Origin: Bilifractor porci
Lineage (GTDB): Bacteria; Bacillota; Clostridia; Lachnospirales; Lachnospiraceae
DNA: 64,000 nt
Direction: 5' to 3'
NCBI RefSeq assembly: GCF_009696005.1
Contig: NZ_VUMV01000007.1
Location: forward strand, 1 to 64,000
The translations under genes were made by a program, and so were the position numbers. The notes beneath the pieces are model-generated. The model was not told where the DNA came from and did no database searches. It saw nothing but the letters and a program-made list of their open reading frames with translations. Shown here in pieces: positions 18,374 to 27,035 of the stretch (position 1 is the first letter of the stretch; each line of letters begins with the position of its first letter).

Positions 18374-19405
18374 ATGATGAATAATAAATTAAAAAAAATA
18401 TTTCATTCAAATGAGCCATACATTTTTCTGATCATAATCTTGCTGGGAGTACTTGTTCAGATTCGTTCCGGACAGTTTTTTACAGGAAACAACCTGGTTG
18501 ATCTTTTTAGTGCCTTAATTGTTCCGGGATTGTTTGCCATTGGTGAATTTATGACTTTGCTGTCGGGAGGGATTGATGTTTCATTTCCTGCTCTTGCTTC
18601 CTTGTCGGTTTATGCGACAACAAAGCTATTGCTTGATCGGGGGTATCAAGGGAATGTAATTGCAGCTTTTGCAATTGCGATCGCTTTCGGGGCTGTATTA
18701 GGCGCATTGAATGGTTTTTTAATCGGATACCTGAATCTGAATGCCATGATTGTAACACTGGGGACCTCCAGTATTTTTCAGGGACTCATGCAGGGAACGC
18801 TTCGTGCTAATCAGCTCTCTACGATCCCGGCGGGCATGAAGACATTTGGAACGGTTCCGTTTATTTCAGCCACAAATAAAGTAAACGGGTTAACATCAGT
18901 ACTTCCCTATACGTTTCTTGTACTGGTTGGAGTCTGTGTTCTTATGTATCTTGTTCTGCATTACACGATATTCGGACGTGGTATTTACGCTATAGGCGGG
19001 AATGCAAGCAGTGCGCATGCTGCCGGATTCAATGTAAAGCGGACAAAGTTCATTATGTATATTATTATCGGAATGATAGCTTCTGCCGCTGGTATCTGCA
19101 GGACATGCATGATGCAGCAGATGCACCCGACAAATATGCTTGGGATGGAAATGAATATTATTGCGGGAGTTGTCCTTGGTGGTGTTGCACTGACGGGAGG
19201 CTCAGGCTCGCTTTTGGGATGTATGCTTGGGACATTTTTGATTGTCATGGTGCAGAATTCTATGATATTAATTGGAATCCCGACCACATGGAGTGATGTT
19301 TTTGTAGGAGCTGTCATAATTATAGGGGTTATTGTCAGCGCTCTTCAGTCAAATCGCTATGAGAAAGTCAGAACATCAAAGAACAAGGAGGCGGCTGCAA
19401 AATGA
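18374..19405 (+). CDS. Sugar ABC transporter permease (RbsC family), first
   Basis: A 343-residue membrane protein with about eight to ten hydrophobic segments and the family motif LLSGGIDVSFPALASLS near residue 57-73. It begins 8 bp after the ATPase gene and overlaps the next permease gene by 4 bp, so the two permeases are co-translated and probably form a heterodimeric channel. Confidence 0.92.
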   Translation: MMNNKLKKIFHSNEPYIFLIIILLGVLVQIRSGQFFTGNNLVDLFSALIVPGLFAIGEFMTLLSGGIDVSFPALASLSVYATTKLLLDRGYQGNVIAAFAIAIAFGAVLGALNGFLIGYLNLNAMIVTLGTSSIFQGLMQGTLRANQLSTIPAGMKTFGTVPFISATNKVNGLTSVLPYTFLVLVGVCVLMYLVLHYTIFGRGIYAIGGNASSAHAAGFNVKRTKFIMYIIIGMIASAAGICRTCMMQQMHPTNMLGMEMNIIAGVVLGGVALTGGSGSLLGCMLGTFLIVMVQNSMILIGIPTTWSDVFVGAVIIIGVIVSALQSNRYEKVRTSKNKEAAAK

Positions 19406-20409
19406 GAAAATTTAAGAAGGCCTTTAACTCAAATATTGAGGTTTCGAGATTACTGGTTATTATGGCGTTCTGGCTGATTTTTATGGCTGTCATGCAGGGC
19501 GGAAAATTTTATTCCGGTAAAAATTTCCTTACAATGGCAGGACAGTTTCCGGAGTACGGGTTGATGGTTCTAGGTGGGATGCTTCCGATGATTACCGGCG
19601 GAATAGATTTATCCCTGGTAGGAACTGCGAATTTTACATCTATTCTCTGTGTTTTTCTGGCAGTCAGGATGTTTGGTGCAGATGGAACCATGCCCTTTGG
19701 CTTTATTGTCGTGTTTTTTCTTATTGCTGCTATCGTTGGAGTTTGCGTTGGAAGCCTGAATGCTCTGCTGGTATCAAGATTAAGTGTTCCTCCGATTCTT
19801 GCAACATTAGGCGTCAACGAACTTCTGCTTGGATTGAATATAGTTATGACCGGGGGCGCGGCGATTTCTGATTTTCCAAAAGAGTTCTGTGATTTCTTTT
19901 CACAGAATATCGGTGGTTTTTTACCGCGGAAGGTTATTATTTTTATCCTGATTGCTTTTCTTGTCTGGTTTCTTCTTGAAAAAACAACCTATGGGACCAA
20001 AATAAGGCTTTATGGTACAAATGCACATGTGGCGGAATTTTCGGGAATTAATACAACAAGGCTGCTGTTTAAAACGTATATTTTATCATCTGTGTGTGCT
20101 GCACTTGGCGGATTAATGATGCTTGCTACCTATTCCTCCGCGCGTGCGGACTATGGTTCGAACTATACCATGCAGGCAATTCTTCTCATGGTACTTGGCG
20201 GCGTAAGCCCGAATGGCGGAAAAGGAAAAGTTTCCGGTGTCATCACTGCCATTATTCTATTAAAGTTTATTGAATCAGGTATTAACCGTTTTAAGAGTGT
20301 ATCCACGTATTATGTGACATTAATTTGGGGTGCTGTGTTAATTCTGGCGCTGGTTATGGATTACTTTGGAGAAAAGCCAAGAAAAGTCAGGGTCAAGAAA
20401 CAAGGATAA
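19402..20409 (+). CDS. Sugar ABC transporter permease (RbsC family), second
   Basis: A 335-residue paralogue of the preceding permease with the motif MITGGIDLSLVGTANF. It starts inside the ATGA overlap with the upstream gene. Two different permeases with one double ATPase resemble AI-2/rhamnose-type importers rather than the ribose importer, which uses a homodimer. Confidence 0.92.
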   Translation: MRKFKKAFNSNIEVSRLLVIMAFWLIFMAVMQGGKFYSGKNFLTMAGQFPEYGLMVLGGMLPMITGGIDLSLVGTANFTSILCVFLAVRMFGADGTMPFGFIVVFFLIAAIVGVCVGSLNALLVSRLSVPPILATLGVNELLLGLNIVMTGGAAISDFPKEFCDFFSQNIGGFLPRKVIIFILIAFLVWFLLEKTTYGTKIRLYGTNAHVAEFSGINTTRLLFKTYILSSVCAALGGLMMLATYSSARADYGSNYTMQAILLMVLGGVSPNGGKGKVSGVITAIILLKFIESGINRFKSVSTYYVTLIWGAVLILALVMDYFGEKPRKVRVKKQG

Positions 20410-20424
20410 ATGGGGGAAGAGAAA

Positions 20425-20772
20425 ATGTCTGAAAGAAAATTTGGACAGATTGGACGGTTGAAGCCGGAAAAAATTGAAGAGTACAAGCGCCTGCACAGGG
20501 AAACTGTACATACCTCAGAATGGAAAGGCGTTCTTGAAATGATCCATGACTGTAATATACGAAATTATAGTATTTTTATTGAGGGCGATTTGGTTTTTGG
20601 ATATTTTGAGTATGTGGGTGCAGACTATGCGCAGGACATGAAAAAAATGGCTGCGGATAAAACAACTCAGGACTGGTGGAAGTTGACAAAGCCCTGTTTT
20701 ACAAAATATGCGGATAGTAGCACAGTAGAATTTTATACGGACATGGAGCAGATTTTTGATTTTGCAGGTTAA
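20425..20772 (+). CDS. L-rhamnose mutarotase family protein
   Basis: A 115-residue protein of the RhaM/DUF718 family, a small ferredoxin-like fold that interconverts sugar anomers. Recognisable parts are GRLKPEKIEEYKRLH near the start, IRNYSIFIEGDLVFGYFEYVG in the middle and WWKLTKPCF near the end. The ATG at 20425 has GGGGGAAG upstream; an in-frame ATG at 20410 sits directly on the permease stop and has no site of its own. As part of the importer operon it probably supplies the correct anomer of the imported sugar to an isomerase. The sugar need not be rhamnose. Confidence 0.85.
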   Translation: MSERKFGQIGRLKPEKIEEYKRLHRETVHTSEWKGVLEMIHDCNIRNYSIFIEGDLVFGYFEYVGADYAQDMKKMAADKTTQDWWKLTKPCFTKYADSSTVEFYTDMEQIFDFAG

Positions 20773-20823
20773 GCAGCGGATAACTGAGATCTATTTGTCA
20801 CAGAGCCAAAGGAGGAAAGACTT

Positions 20824-21438
20824 ATGAAAATGGTGAAAGACAAGCAGTTACTTATGGGTGCAGATTTTGCGGGATATCCTTTAAAAGAAGAAGTCAAAAA
20901 ATATCTGGAAAAGAAAGGATGGGTCATTAAAGATATCGGTGTGCAGGCAGACTCTGATCCAAATGATACGGAGCTGATGTTCCACAGAATCGGACTGCGG
21001 GTTGGCTCGATGATTACAGAAAAAGAATATGAGCGTGCGCTAATTTTCTGTGGAACTGGTATGGGTATTCATATAGCGGCCAGTAAATGTCCGGGCGTGC
21101 ATGCTGGTGTAGTGGAGTCAGTGCCGGCGGCATTTCGCGCGATTACCGGGAATGGCGTAAATGTGCTGGCAATGGGAGCCTTTTATGTAACACCCGAATT
21201 GGGCAAACAGATTGCAGATGCGTATCTTTATAATGATTTTGGCAGTGGATGGGAATGGTGGCCTGATTTCAAGAGGTTCCATCAGATTGCCATTGATGAA
21301 TTAAATGCGTTTGATTATAAAACGTACAAAGAAAATGGCTTTAAGGTGAAGCATATCGATGACTGTGAGTGCAGACTCTATGACAGGCCTGAGAACTTTT
21401 CGCCTGTACCTTTAATGGTAAAGAGGGGGAATGACTGA
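20824..21438 (+). CDS. Long RpiB/LacAB family sugar isomerase
   Basis: A 204-residue isomerase. Residues 1-145 match RpiB/LacB: GADFAGYPLKEEVKKYL at the N-terminus and FCGTGMGIHIAASKCPGVHAG with the catalytic Cys. About 55 extra residues follow, including WEWWPDFKRFHQIAIDEL and a Cys pair (CECR). Ordinary RpiB is ~145-150 residues. Longer members include DhuI, which isomerises 4-deoxy-L-threo-5-hexosulose uronate, so this may act on a free sugar rather than a phosphate. It ends the importer operon and is followed by a terminator. Confidence 0.8.
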   Translation: MKMVKDKQLLMGADFAGYPLKEEVKKYLEKKGWVIKDIGVQADSDPNDTELMFHRIGLRVGSMITEKEYERALIFCGTGMGIHIAASKCPGVHAGVVESVPAAFRAITGNGVNVLAMGAFYVTPELGKQIADAYLYNDFGSGWEWWPDFKRFHQIAIDELNAFDYKTYKENGFKVKHIDDCECRLYDRPENFSPVPLMVKRGND

Positions 21439-21515
21439 TCCATTCAGTATGAGGTTCTTTTGCGTACATTTTTCATGAGCATGCGTGCTTTATAATGCGT
21501 ATATAGAAATATCTG

Positions 21516-21555
21516 AGCTCTGCGGCTGTTGCAATAACAGTCGCAGGGCTTTTTT
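21516..21555 (+). terminator. Rho-independent terminator of the importer operon
   Basis: A 15-bp stem with one or two mismatches (AGCTCTGCGGCTGTT / AACAGTCGCAGGGCT) followed by TTTTT. Confidence 0.9.
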
Positions 21556-21585
21556 GGAATTAAAAAAAGACTTAAAGAGTCAGGG

Positions 21586-21627
21586 ATTGTTTTTTTGTAT
21601 ATTGGCTTCTGTACGATCATAGTAGAA
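21586..21627 (+). repeat. 42-bp dispersed direct repeat, copy 1
   Basis: Identical at 38 of 42 positions to 31101-31142, in the same orientation. The best conserved core is GCTTCTGTACGATCA. The copies bracket the acid-sugar/RLP gene set. Confidence 0.7.
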
Positions 21628-21773
21628 CTGAATTCTGGCATTGCCTGACTGATTGTAAGATAAATATAGATTCTATCTCCTTTTTCCACAACTCGAGATA
21701 TTTCATGAAATTGATAAGACTATAGGTTTTTGCTTCAATGCAAAAGCAATTGATGTCTAACCCCTGTAAAGGG

Positions 21774-21820
21774 AACAAGCTAAGGCAGCACATTAGAGAA
21801 TGCCTATGGCTTGTTTTTTT
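21774..21820 (+). terminator. Second strong terminator in the 21.4-22.2 kb gap
   Basis: ACAAGCTAAGGCA pairs with TGCCTATGGCTTGT, followed by seven or more T. No gene lies between it and the terminator at 21516, so it may end a small RNA or a lost gene. In the rest of 21821-22245 I see only a weak 70-codon frame (21907-22119) and a cre-like site. Confidence 0.75.
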
Positions 21821-22143
21821 TATAAATTAACAGATGGGCATTTAAACAGGATTTTGTGATACGTGAAGGGAGGGTGGACTTTTGCAAGACTTTTTATGCG
21901 TAAGATTTGTTTAAAAAGGGGAATACTCAATTCCAATGTGATGATAAGTTTATAACGCACTCAAAGATGGAGCTCCTGACAGTATATGCTAGTGCTGGTA
22001 TTTCGATAGAAAAATCACTGCTTTTCATAAGGGAAAATTTTTTCAATCAATATTTTGGTGAAAAAATTCCCAATCTTTTAACGAATATGAAATATGTATA
22101 TATTGATATTAACGATTAAATGTAAAAAATAATAAAAAGATTT

Positions 22144-22160
22144 ATGCAAAGCGCTTTCAT
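22144..22160. promoter_or_regulatory. cre-like catabolite control site
   Basis: TGCAAAGCGCTTTCA is a near-perfect palindrome matching the CcpA cre consensus. It lies 86 bp upstream of the permease gene, so catabolite repression of the acid-sugar operon is likely. Confidence 0.6.
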
Positions 22161-22245
22161 AAAATGAGAAAAACGGATGAGATTCTCAAAAAATGACAAA
22201 AATCAAAGAACCATTAAACAATGAATTTTAGGAGGGGGAAATGTT

Positions 22246-23250
22246 ATGAAAATAATGCAGTTTATTAAAAAAGTACCTGCTGGAATGATGGTTGTTCCAC
22301 TGCTGGCAGGGTGTCTGGTGAATACGTTTGCGCCGAACGCTCTTCAGATTGGCGGTATTACGACGGCAACATTTTCAAGCGCGGGTAGTTCTTGCGCTTT
22401 AGGTATTCTGTTATTCTGTATGGGAACGAATCTAAAGGTAAAAGAGCTCCCAGCGGTTTTTAAACGAGGAGGGTTGCTCTTAATAGCTAAGTTTATAATA
22501 GGAGCGCTTCTGGGAATATTGGTTGGCAAATTATTTGGTTCCAATGGTTTCCTTGGAATTTCAAGCATGGCAATGATTTGTGCAGTTACAAACAGTAACG
22601 GAAGCGTTTATTTTGCGTTAATGCAGCAATATGGTGATGATAAAGATTGTGCGTGTATGCCGATTTTGGCAATAAATGATGGACCGTTCTTAACGTTGGT
22701 AGCCCTTGGGGCATCCGGGCTGGCAGATATTCCTTTTATGAGTTTGGTTGCTGCTATTATTCCCATTCTTGCCGGCATGATCTTGGGAAATCTTGATCCT
22801 GAGGTGACAAAGTTTTTTGGCCCACTGGGAAGCGCTGTTATTCCATTTACGGGCTTTTCTCTGGGGGCAGGAATTAGTTTAAAGAGTGTCATTACTGGAG
22901 GCGTTTCAGGAATTATTCTTGCGTTGATCACTATTTTTGTGGGTGGCATATTCATCGTTGCGTGTGATCACTTTATAGGTAGAAGACCCGGTTATGCAGG
23001 TTGGGCTGTCGCGACAACAGCTGGAAATGCGGTGGCGGTACCGGCTGCAATAGCAACTGCAGATGCAGCCTGGGCAAGCTTCGTATCAATTGCGACAGTA
23101 CAGGTTGCAGCATCCACGGTTCTTTCTGCGCTGATTGTTCCTTTTATTGTTTCATGGTGGGCCAAGAAATATGGCTGTCCGAAATATCCGAAGCCAGGGC
23201 AGGTATTTGATCCGCCGGCAGATGGTAAACCGATTCCACAAAAAGGGTAA
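22246..23250 (+). CDS. 2-keto-3-deoxygluconate permease family transporter
   Basis: A 334-residue KdgT-family protein with about ten membrane segments and typical stretches CMGTNLKVKELPAVFKRGG and NSNGSVYFALMQQYGD. The family imports sugar acids with protons. It heads a compact operon of kinase, PdxA2 and two isomerases, so its substrate is probably the acid sugar those enzymes use, such as a tetronate or a branched pentonate, rather than KDG, for which no aldolase or kinase is present here. GGAGGGGG precedes the ATG. Confidence 0.88.
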   Translation: MKIMQFIKKVPAGMMVVPLLAGCLVNTFAPNALQIGGITTATFSSAGSSCALGILLFCMGTNLKVKELPAVFKRGGLLLIAKFIIGALLGILVGKLFGSNGFLGISSMAMICAVTNSNGSVYFALMQQYGDDKDCACMPILAINDGPFLTLVALGASGLADIPFMSLVAAIIPILAGMILGNLDPEVTKFFGPLGSAVIPFTGFSLGAGISLKSVITGGVSGIILALITIFVGGIFIVACDHFIGRRPGYAGWAVATTAGNAVAVPAAIATADAAWASFVSIATVQVAASTVLSALIVPFIVSWWAKKYGCPKYPKPGQVFDPPADGKPIPQKG

Positions 23251-23312
23251 TCAGTTTGCATCCATACTAATTAAACAGGGGTGTATTTACTGGTTAACGG
23301 GAGCACGGAACA

Positions 23313-24521
23313 ATGGGAAAATATTTAATGATTGCAGATGATTTCACGGGTTCTGGAGATGCTGGTGTCCAGATGTCAAAGAGAGGAGTAGAGGCTCATA
23401 TCATCTTTGATTTGAAGAATGTTGAACCGGATAAATCCTATGTTATAGACTCGGAATCTCGAAATATACCGCCAAATGAGGCTTACAACAAGATCCGAAA
23501 TATTTTTGAGGATCTGAAGGATATAAAATTTGATTATTATTATAAAAAAATAGATTCTACAATTCGGGGAAATATCAGATCTGAAATCTTGGCCGCAGAC
23601 AGTGTTTATAAACCGGATTTAATTGTTTTCAATCCTGCCAATCCGGATTCCAATCGTACTGTCATTGATGGTGTTCTATATATGAATGGAACAAGAGTAT
23701 GTGAGACTGAAATAATGCGGGATCCCTTATGCCTTGTGACAGATGATAATCTTGTTTCACTCATGGAAGATGCGATGGAAGAACCTGTACAGTATTTTAA
23801 TCTCACACAGATACGACAAAATAAGTTGAAACTGAATGGTGCACGGGTTATTACTTATGATGTACTTGAAAATTCAGATATGGAGAAAATGGTCAGTTTC
23901 CTTCTCGGTACAGGGAAAAAAATATTGTGGGTTGGCTCGGCTGGTATGGCTAACGCATTATTCAGTGTTGTAGAAAAACCAAAGCCTGTTTTGGCATTGG
24001 TGGGCAGTATTGCGGAGACATCCAGAAGACAGGTCAAGAAAGCCTTGGATCAGGGAGCAGAACTGATCGAGATGAACGTGAAGGATTTGATAAATGGTGG
24101 AAATCTTCAAGATGTAGCAGGCAAAGTAATTAAAATTCTTCGGACGGGAAATGATGCTGTTGTTGTTTCGGCCAAGGAAAATGAAGATTATATTGCCGCT
24201 GTAGATTGCGGAAAGAAACATGGCATGAACCGTCAGGATGTGGCAAGGTATACGCAGGAAAAAATGGGAGAGTTGTCCCGGTTGATTTTGAAAGAGGTTA
24301 AGGTACAGGGGGTATTTTTAACAGGTGGTGATACTGCAATCAGCTTTATGAAAAAAAATGGTGCCTCTGGAGCAAGATTAATTGAAGATGTTCTTCCGGT
24401 TATTGCCTTAATTGAATTGGACGGCGGGGATTACCCAAATCTTCCGTGCATTGTTAAGGGTGGCTCTATTGGGAATGAAGATGCGTTAGTTAAATGTATT
24501 CAATTTTTTCATAATAAATAA
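23313..24521 (+). CDS. Four-carbon acid sugar kinase family protein (DUF1537)
   Basis: A 402-residue protein with both DUF1537 halves: the substrate domain starts IADDFTGSGDAGVQMSKRG, and the nucleotide-binding half ends FLTGGDTAISFMKKNGASG and VKGGSIGNEDALVKC. Characterised members are D-threonate kinase (DtnK), 3-oxotetronate kinase (OtnK) and the kinase of the 3-oxo-isoapionate pathway. Here it is followed by a PdxA2-type dehydrogenase, which favours DtnK-like action on a tetronate; the RLP nearby favours an apionate-derived substrate. The order of phosphorylation and oxidation is therefore open. Confidence 0.9.
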   Translation: MGKYLMIADDFTGSGDAGVQMSKRGVEAHIIFDLKNVEPDKSYVIDSESRNIPPNEAYNKIRNIFEDLKDIKFDYYYKKIDSTIRGNIRSEILAADSVYKPDLIVFNPANPDSNRTVIDGVLYMNGTRVCETEIMRDPLCLVTDDNLVSLMEDAMEEPVQYFNLTQIRQNKLKLNGARVITYDVLENSDMEKMVSFLLGTGKKILWVGSAGMANALFSVVEKPKPVLALVGSIAETSRRQVKKALDQGAELIEMNVKDLINGGNLQDVAGKVIKILRTGNDAVVVSAKENEDYIAAVDCGKKHGMNRQDVARYTQEKMGELSRLILKEVKVQGVFLTGGDTAISFMKKNGASGARLIEDVLPVIALIELDGGDYPNLPCIVKGGSIGNEDALVKCIQFFHNK

Positions 24522-24536
24522 TATGGAGGAGAAGAA

Positions 24537-25514
24537 GTGTTTGGAATTACAATTGGTGATCCGGCTGGCGTAGGTCCGGAAATCGTTGTGAAAGCAATGA
24601 ATGATATGTCTAAATATCAGGAAAAATATGTTGTATATGGCGCAGTAGATATTTTGCAGTATTATGTTACCAAGTTTGGATTAGCTGAAAAAATAGTGGA
24701 GATTCAGGATCCGGATGAATATAAAGAAGGATATCTAAATGTCATTGACCCCAATCATTTGACCATGGATCAATACGAAATTGGCAAATGCTCCGGAAAG
24801 TGTGGAGATGCGGCGTATCAATATGTTGTCAGCGCAATTGATGCATCCTTAAGCGGCAAATTAAAAGGGGTTGTAACAGGCCCGCTGAACAAGGAAGCCT
24901 TACATTTGGGCGGACATAATTTTGATGGCCATACAGAGATTTTTGCGACCAGAACAAATACTCAAAAGTATTGTATGATGTTTTACGGTCCTATGAAAAT
25001 AGCACATGTGTCTACCCATTGCTCACTTCGTACAGCATGTGACAGGGTAAAAAAACAGAGAGTGTTGGATGTGATCGAACTGTTAAATCAGGCTCTTCAG
25101 ATGACGGGAATGAAAAAGCCTCTGATTGCCGTAGCAGGTCTTAATCCACATGCCGGTGAACATGGATTGTTTGGAACAGAGGAGATAGAGGAGGTAATCC
25201 CAGCTATCGAGGAGGCAAAAAAAGAGGGGATTAATGTTGTAGGTCCGATTCCGCCTGATAGCTGTTACAAAAAACATATTGATGGCGAATATGATGCTGT
25301 AGTAGCAATGTATCATGACCAGGGACATATTGCAGCAAAACTTGGAAACCGAGATATGTGTGTAAACTGTACAATCGGACTTCCGATTATCCGAACCTCT
25401 GTAGATCATGGCACAGCATTTGATATTGCCGGCACAGGGCTTGCAGATGAGACCAACATGGAGCAATCGATGCTTTGTGCTGAAAAATTTTTAAAAGGTA
25501 ATGTAAAATTTTGA
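24537..25514 (+). CDS. PdxA2-type 4-phospho acid-sugar dehydrogenase
   Basis: A 325-residue member of the PdxA family, starting at GTG 24537 after GGAGGAGAA. Motifs include GDPAGVGPEIVVKA at the N-terminus and the metal-binding histidines in GHTEIFA, HVSTHCSLRTA and MYHDQGHIAAKL. PdxA acts on 4-phosphohydroxy-L-threonine in vitamin B6 synthesis. Copies next to a DUF1537 kinase, as here, oxidise and decarboxylate 4-phospho-D-threonate or erythronate to dihydroxyacetone phosphate. Context therefore points to sugar-acid catabolism, not B6 synthesis. Confidence 0.88.
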   Translation: MFGITIGDPAGVGPEIVVKAMNDMSKYQEKYVVYGAVDILQYYVTKFGLAEKIVEIQDPDEYKEGYLNVIDPNHLTMDQYEIGKCSGKCGDAAYQYVVSAIDASLSGKLKGVVTGPLNKEALHLGGHNFDGHTEIFATRTNTQKYCMMFYGPMKIAHVSTHCSLRTACDRVKKQRVLDVIELLNQALQMTGMKKPLIAVAGLNPHAGEHGLFGTEEIEEVIPAIEEAKKEGINVVGPIPPDSCYKKHIDGEYDAVVAMYHDQGHIAAKLGNRDMCVNCTIGLPIIRTSVDHGTAFDIAGTGLADETNMEQSMLCAEKFLKGNVKF

Positions 25515-25544
25515 TCTGTACTTAACATTTTATGAGGTCTGAGT

Positions 25545-26321
25545 ATGAAGAGTTTTATTGTCGGATCAGGATGGAAAATGGAGCTTTCTTATTCTCAAAG
25601 TATTAGAGCGGCAATAGAGCTAGATGAAAAGTTAAAAGGTTTTCATGATTTCCCTGTCGTAATTTTTCCGGCCTTTACAGCACTTGCTGCAATTCATCAA
25701 TGTATTTCGCCAGAATCTTGTGTAAAATTAGGCGGACAGGATGTGTTTTGGGAAGAGAGCGGCTCTTATACTGGGGAAGTTTCTGCGCAAATGTTGTTAG
25801 ATGTTGGGTGTGAGTATGTTGAAATCAATCATCAAGAACGCAGAACTTTTCTGAGGGAAACTGATGAGATGTCTAATAAAAAATTAAAAATGGCCTTATC
25901 TCATGGTTTGAAACCTTTTTTATGTATAGGAGAGGAAAAGAAAGGTACTGATGAAGAAACTCGGGAATATATTAAAAGCCAAATGCTTCTACTATTAAAA
26001 AACATTTCGTGTACTGATGTAAAAGAAATAATTTTTGCCTATGAGCCTAGATGGGCAATAGGAAACTATGGGAAAATTAGTTTTGCCCATATTGAAAAAA
26101 GTCATGGGCTGATTCGTTCTGTTATAGGAAGCCTTTATGGGACGGATGTAGCTCATGATGTAAAAATTATTTATGGTGGTGGAATCACAATGGATAGTTA
26201 TGCTCGAATTGCAGAACTTCAAAATGTTAATGGATTGTTTACAACAAAGTGTGGAATAAATCCATCTTTATATTCTGAAATAGCTGTTACTTCAGCAAAG
26301 CTACTGAGCAGGGACATCTAA
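25545..26321 (+). CDS. Triosephosphate isomerase paralogue, probable L-erythrulose-1-phosphate isomerase
   Basis: A 258-residue TIM-barrel protein. The catalytic Lys (K11), His (H96) and Glu (E167, in AYEPRWAIG) are all kept. Around them it departs from true TpiA: GNWKMN is GSGWKME, GHSERR is NHQERR and the phosphate-loop motif reads GGGI. Such divergent copies paired with an RpiB-like gene are the EryH/LerI isomerases, which convert L-erythrulose 1-phosphate to D-erythrulose 4-phosphate. The next gene is exactly such an RpiB. A housekeeping TpiA role is unlikely in this operon. Confidence 0.8.
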   Translation: MKSFIVGSGWKMELSYSQSIRAAIELDEKLKGFHDFPVVIFPAFTALAAIHQCISPESCVKLGGQDVFWEESGSYTGEVSAQMLLDVGCEYVEINHQERRTFLRETDEMSNKKLKMALSHGLKPFLCIGEEKKGTDEETREYIKSQMLLLLKNISCTDVKEIIFAYEPRWAIGNYGKISFAHIEKSHGLIRSVIGSLYGTDVAHDVKIIYGGGITMDSYARIAELQNVNGLFTTKCGINPSLYSEIAVTSAKLLSRDI

Positions 26322-26354
26322 GATTCCAGAACTGAGAGGTATAATTAATAATAA

Positions 26355-26795
26355 ATGAAAATAGCCATTGGATGCGATCCAAACGCAGTTAATGCGAAAC
26401 AAAGTATGATCACTTATTTAAAGGGAAAAGACTATTCGGATATAACAGATTTCGGAAGTGATGATGTGATTTATTCACATGTTGCTACAAAGGTAGGAGA
26501 AGCAGTTGCATCGGGAGAGTTTGATGTAGGTATTTTAATTTGTGGAACAGGATTAGGAATGTCTATTGCAGCTAATAAGGTTAAAGGTGCCTATGCAGCA
26601 CTACTCACTGACGCTTATTCTGCAAAAAGAGCTAGACTCAGCAACAATGCCAATATTGCTTGCTTCGGCGCCTTTACAACAGGAGAAAAGGTTCGAGAAG
26701 AGCTTATTGATACATTTCTTACAAATAAATTTGTTCAAGGATGTAGTTCACAACCGAAAATTGATGCATATGTGCTGTATGATATGAATCGGTAA
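26355..26795 (+). CDS. RpiB family isomerase, probable D-erythrulose-4-phosphate isomerase
   Basis: A 146-residue protein of normal RpiB length, with catalytic Cys in LICGTGLGMSIAANKVKGAYAA and the later SNNANIACFGAFTTG. Beside a TIM paralogue it corresponds to EryI/DerI, which makes D-erythrose 4-phosphate for the pentose phosphate and aromatic pathways. Together the two isomerases need L-erythrulose 1-phosphate as input. It is the last gene before a terminator. Confidence 0.82.
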   Translation: MKIAIGCDPNAVNAKQSMITYLKGKDYSDITDFGSDDVIYSHVATKVGEAVASGEFDVGILICGTGLGMSIAANKVKGAYAALLTDAYSAKRARLSNNANIACFGAFTTGEKVREELIDTFLTNKFVQGCSSQPKIDAYVLYDMNR

Positions 26796-26876
26796 TAATT
26801 AAGATATTATTGAAAGAAGCTATACTCCTCATTTATTTTATATAGCCAAAGCTTATATTAGAGCAAGTTTTGCATG

Positions 26877-26922
26877 AGAGAGATCCATGGCTATGCTAGA
26901 AATAAGGGATCTCTCTTTTTTC
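26877..26922 (+). terminator. Rho-independent terminator of the acid-sugar operon
   Basis: GAGAGAGATCC / GGGATCTCTC stem followed by six T, about 80 bp after the RpiB stop. Confidence 0.85.
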
Positions 26923-26958
26923 ATATGTTTAAGTATGGTTTTTGAAGCAAATTAAGTG

Positions 26959-27035
26959 CTAAAACTTCCCACACCCAAAAGGTGTGTTGAACCTTCCTAT
27001 TGTGTCAAGCCCATTTTTGCTATGGGAAGTTTTAG
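26959..27035. repeat. 77-bp inverted-repeat element
   Basis: Perfect 13-bp arms (CTAAAACTTCCCA, 26959-26971; its complement at 27023-27035) enclose a second small hairpin, CACACC / GGTGTG (26970-26986). It lies in a gene-free stretch from 26923 to 27409. It could be a structured RNA, a small non-autonomous element or the footprint of one. Elsewhere in that stretch I see only a 37-codon frame without a ribosome binding site. Confidence 0.5.

Noticed and set aside
21907-22119. A 70-codon frame upstream of the permease gene
   Set aside because: No good start or ribosome binding site, no known domain; could be a gene remnant but this cannot be supported.
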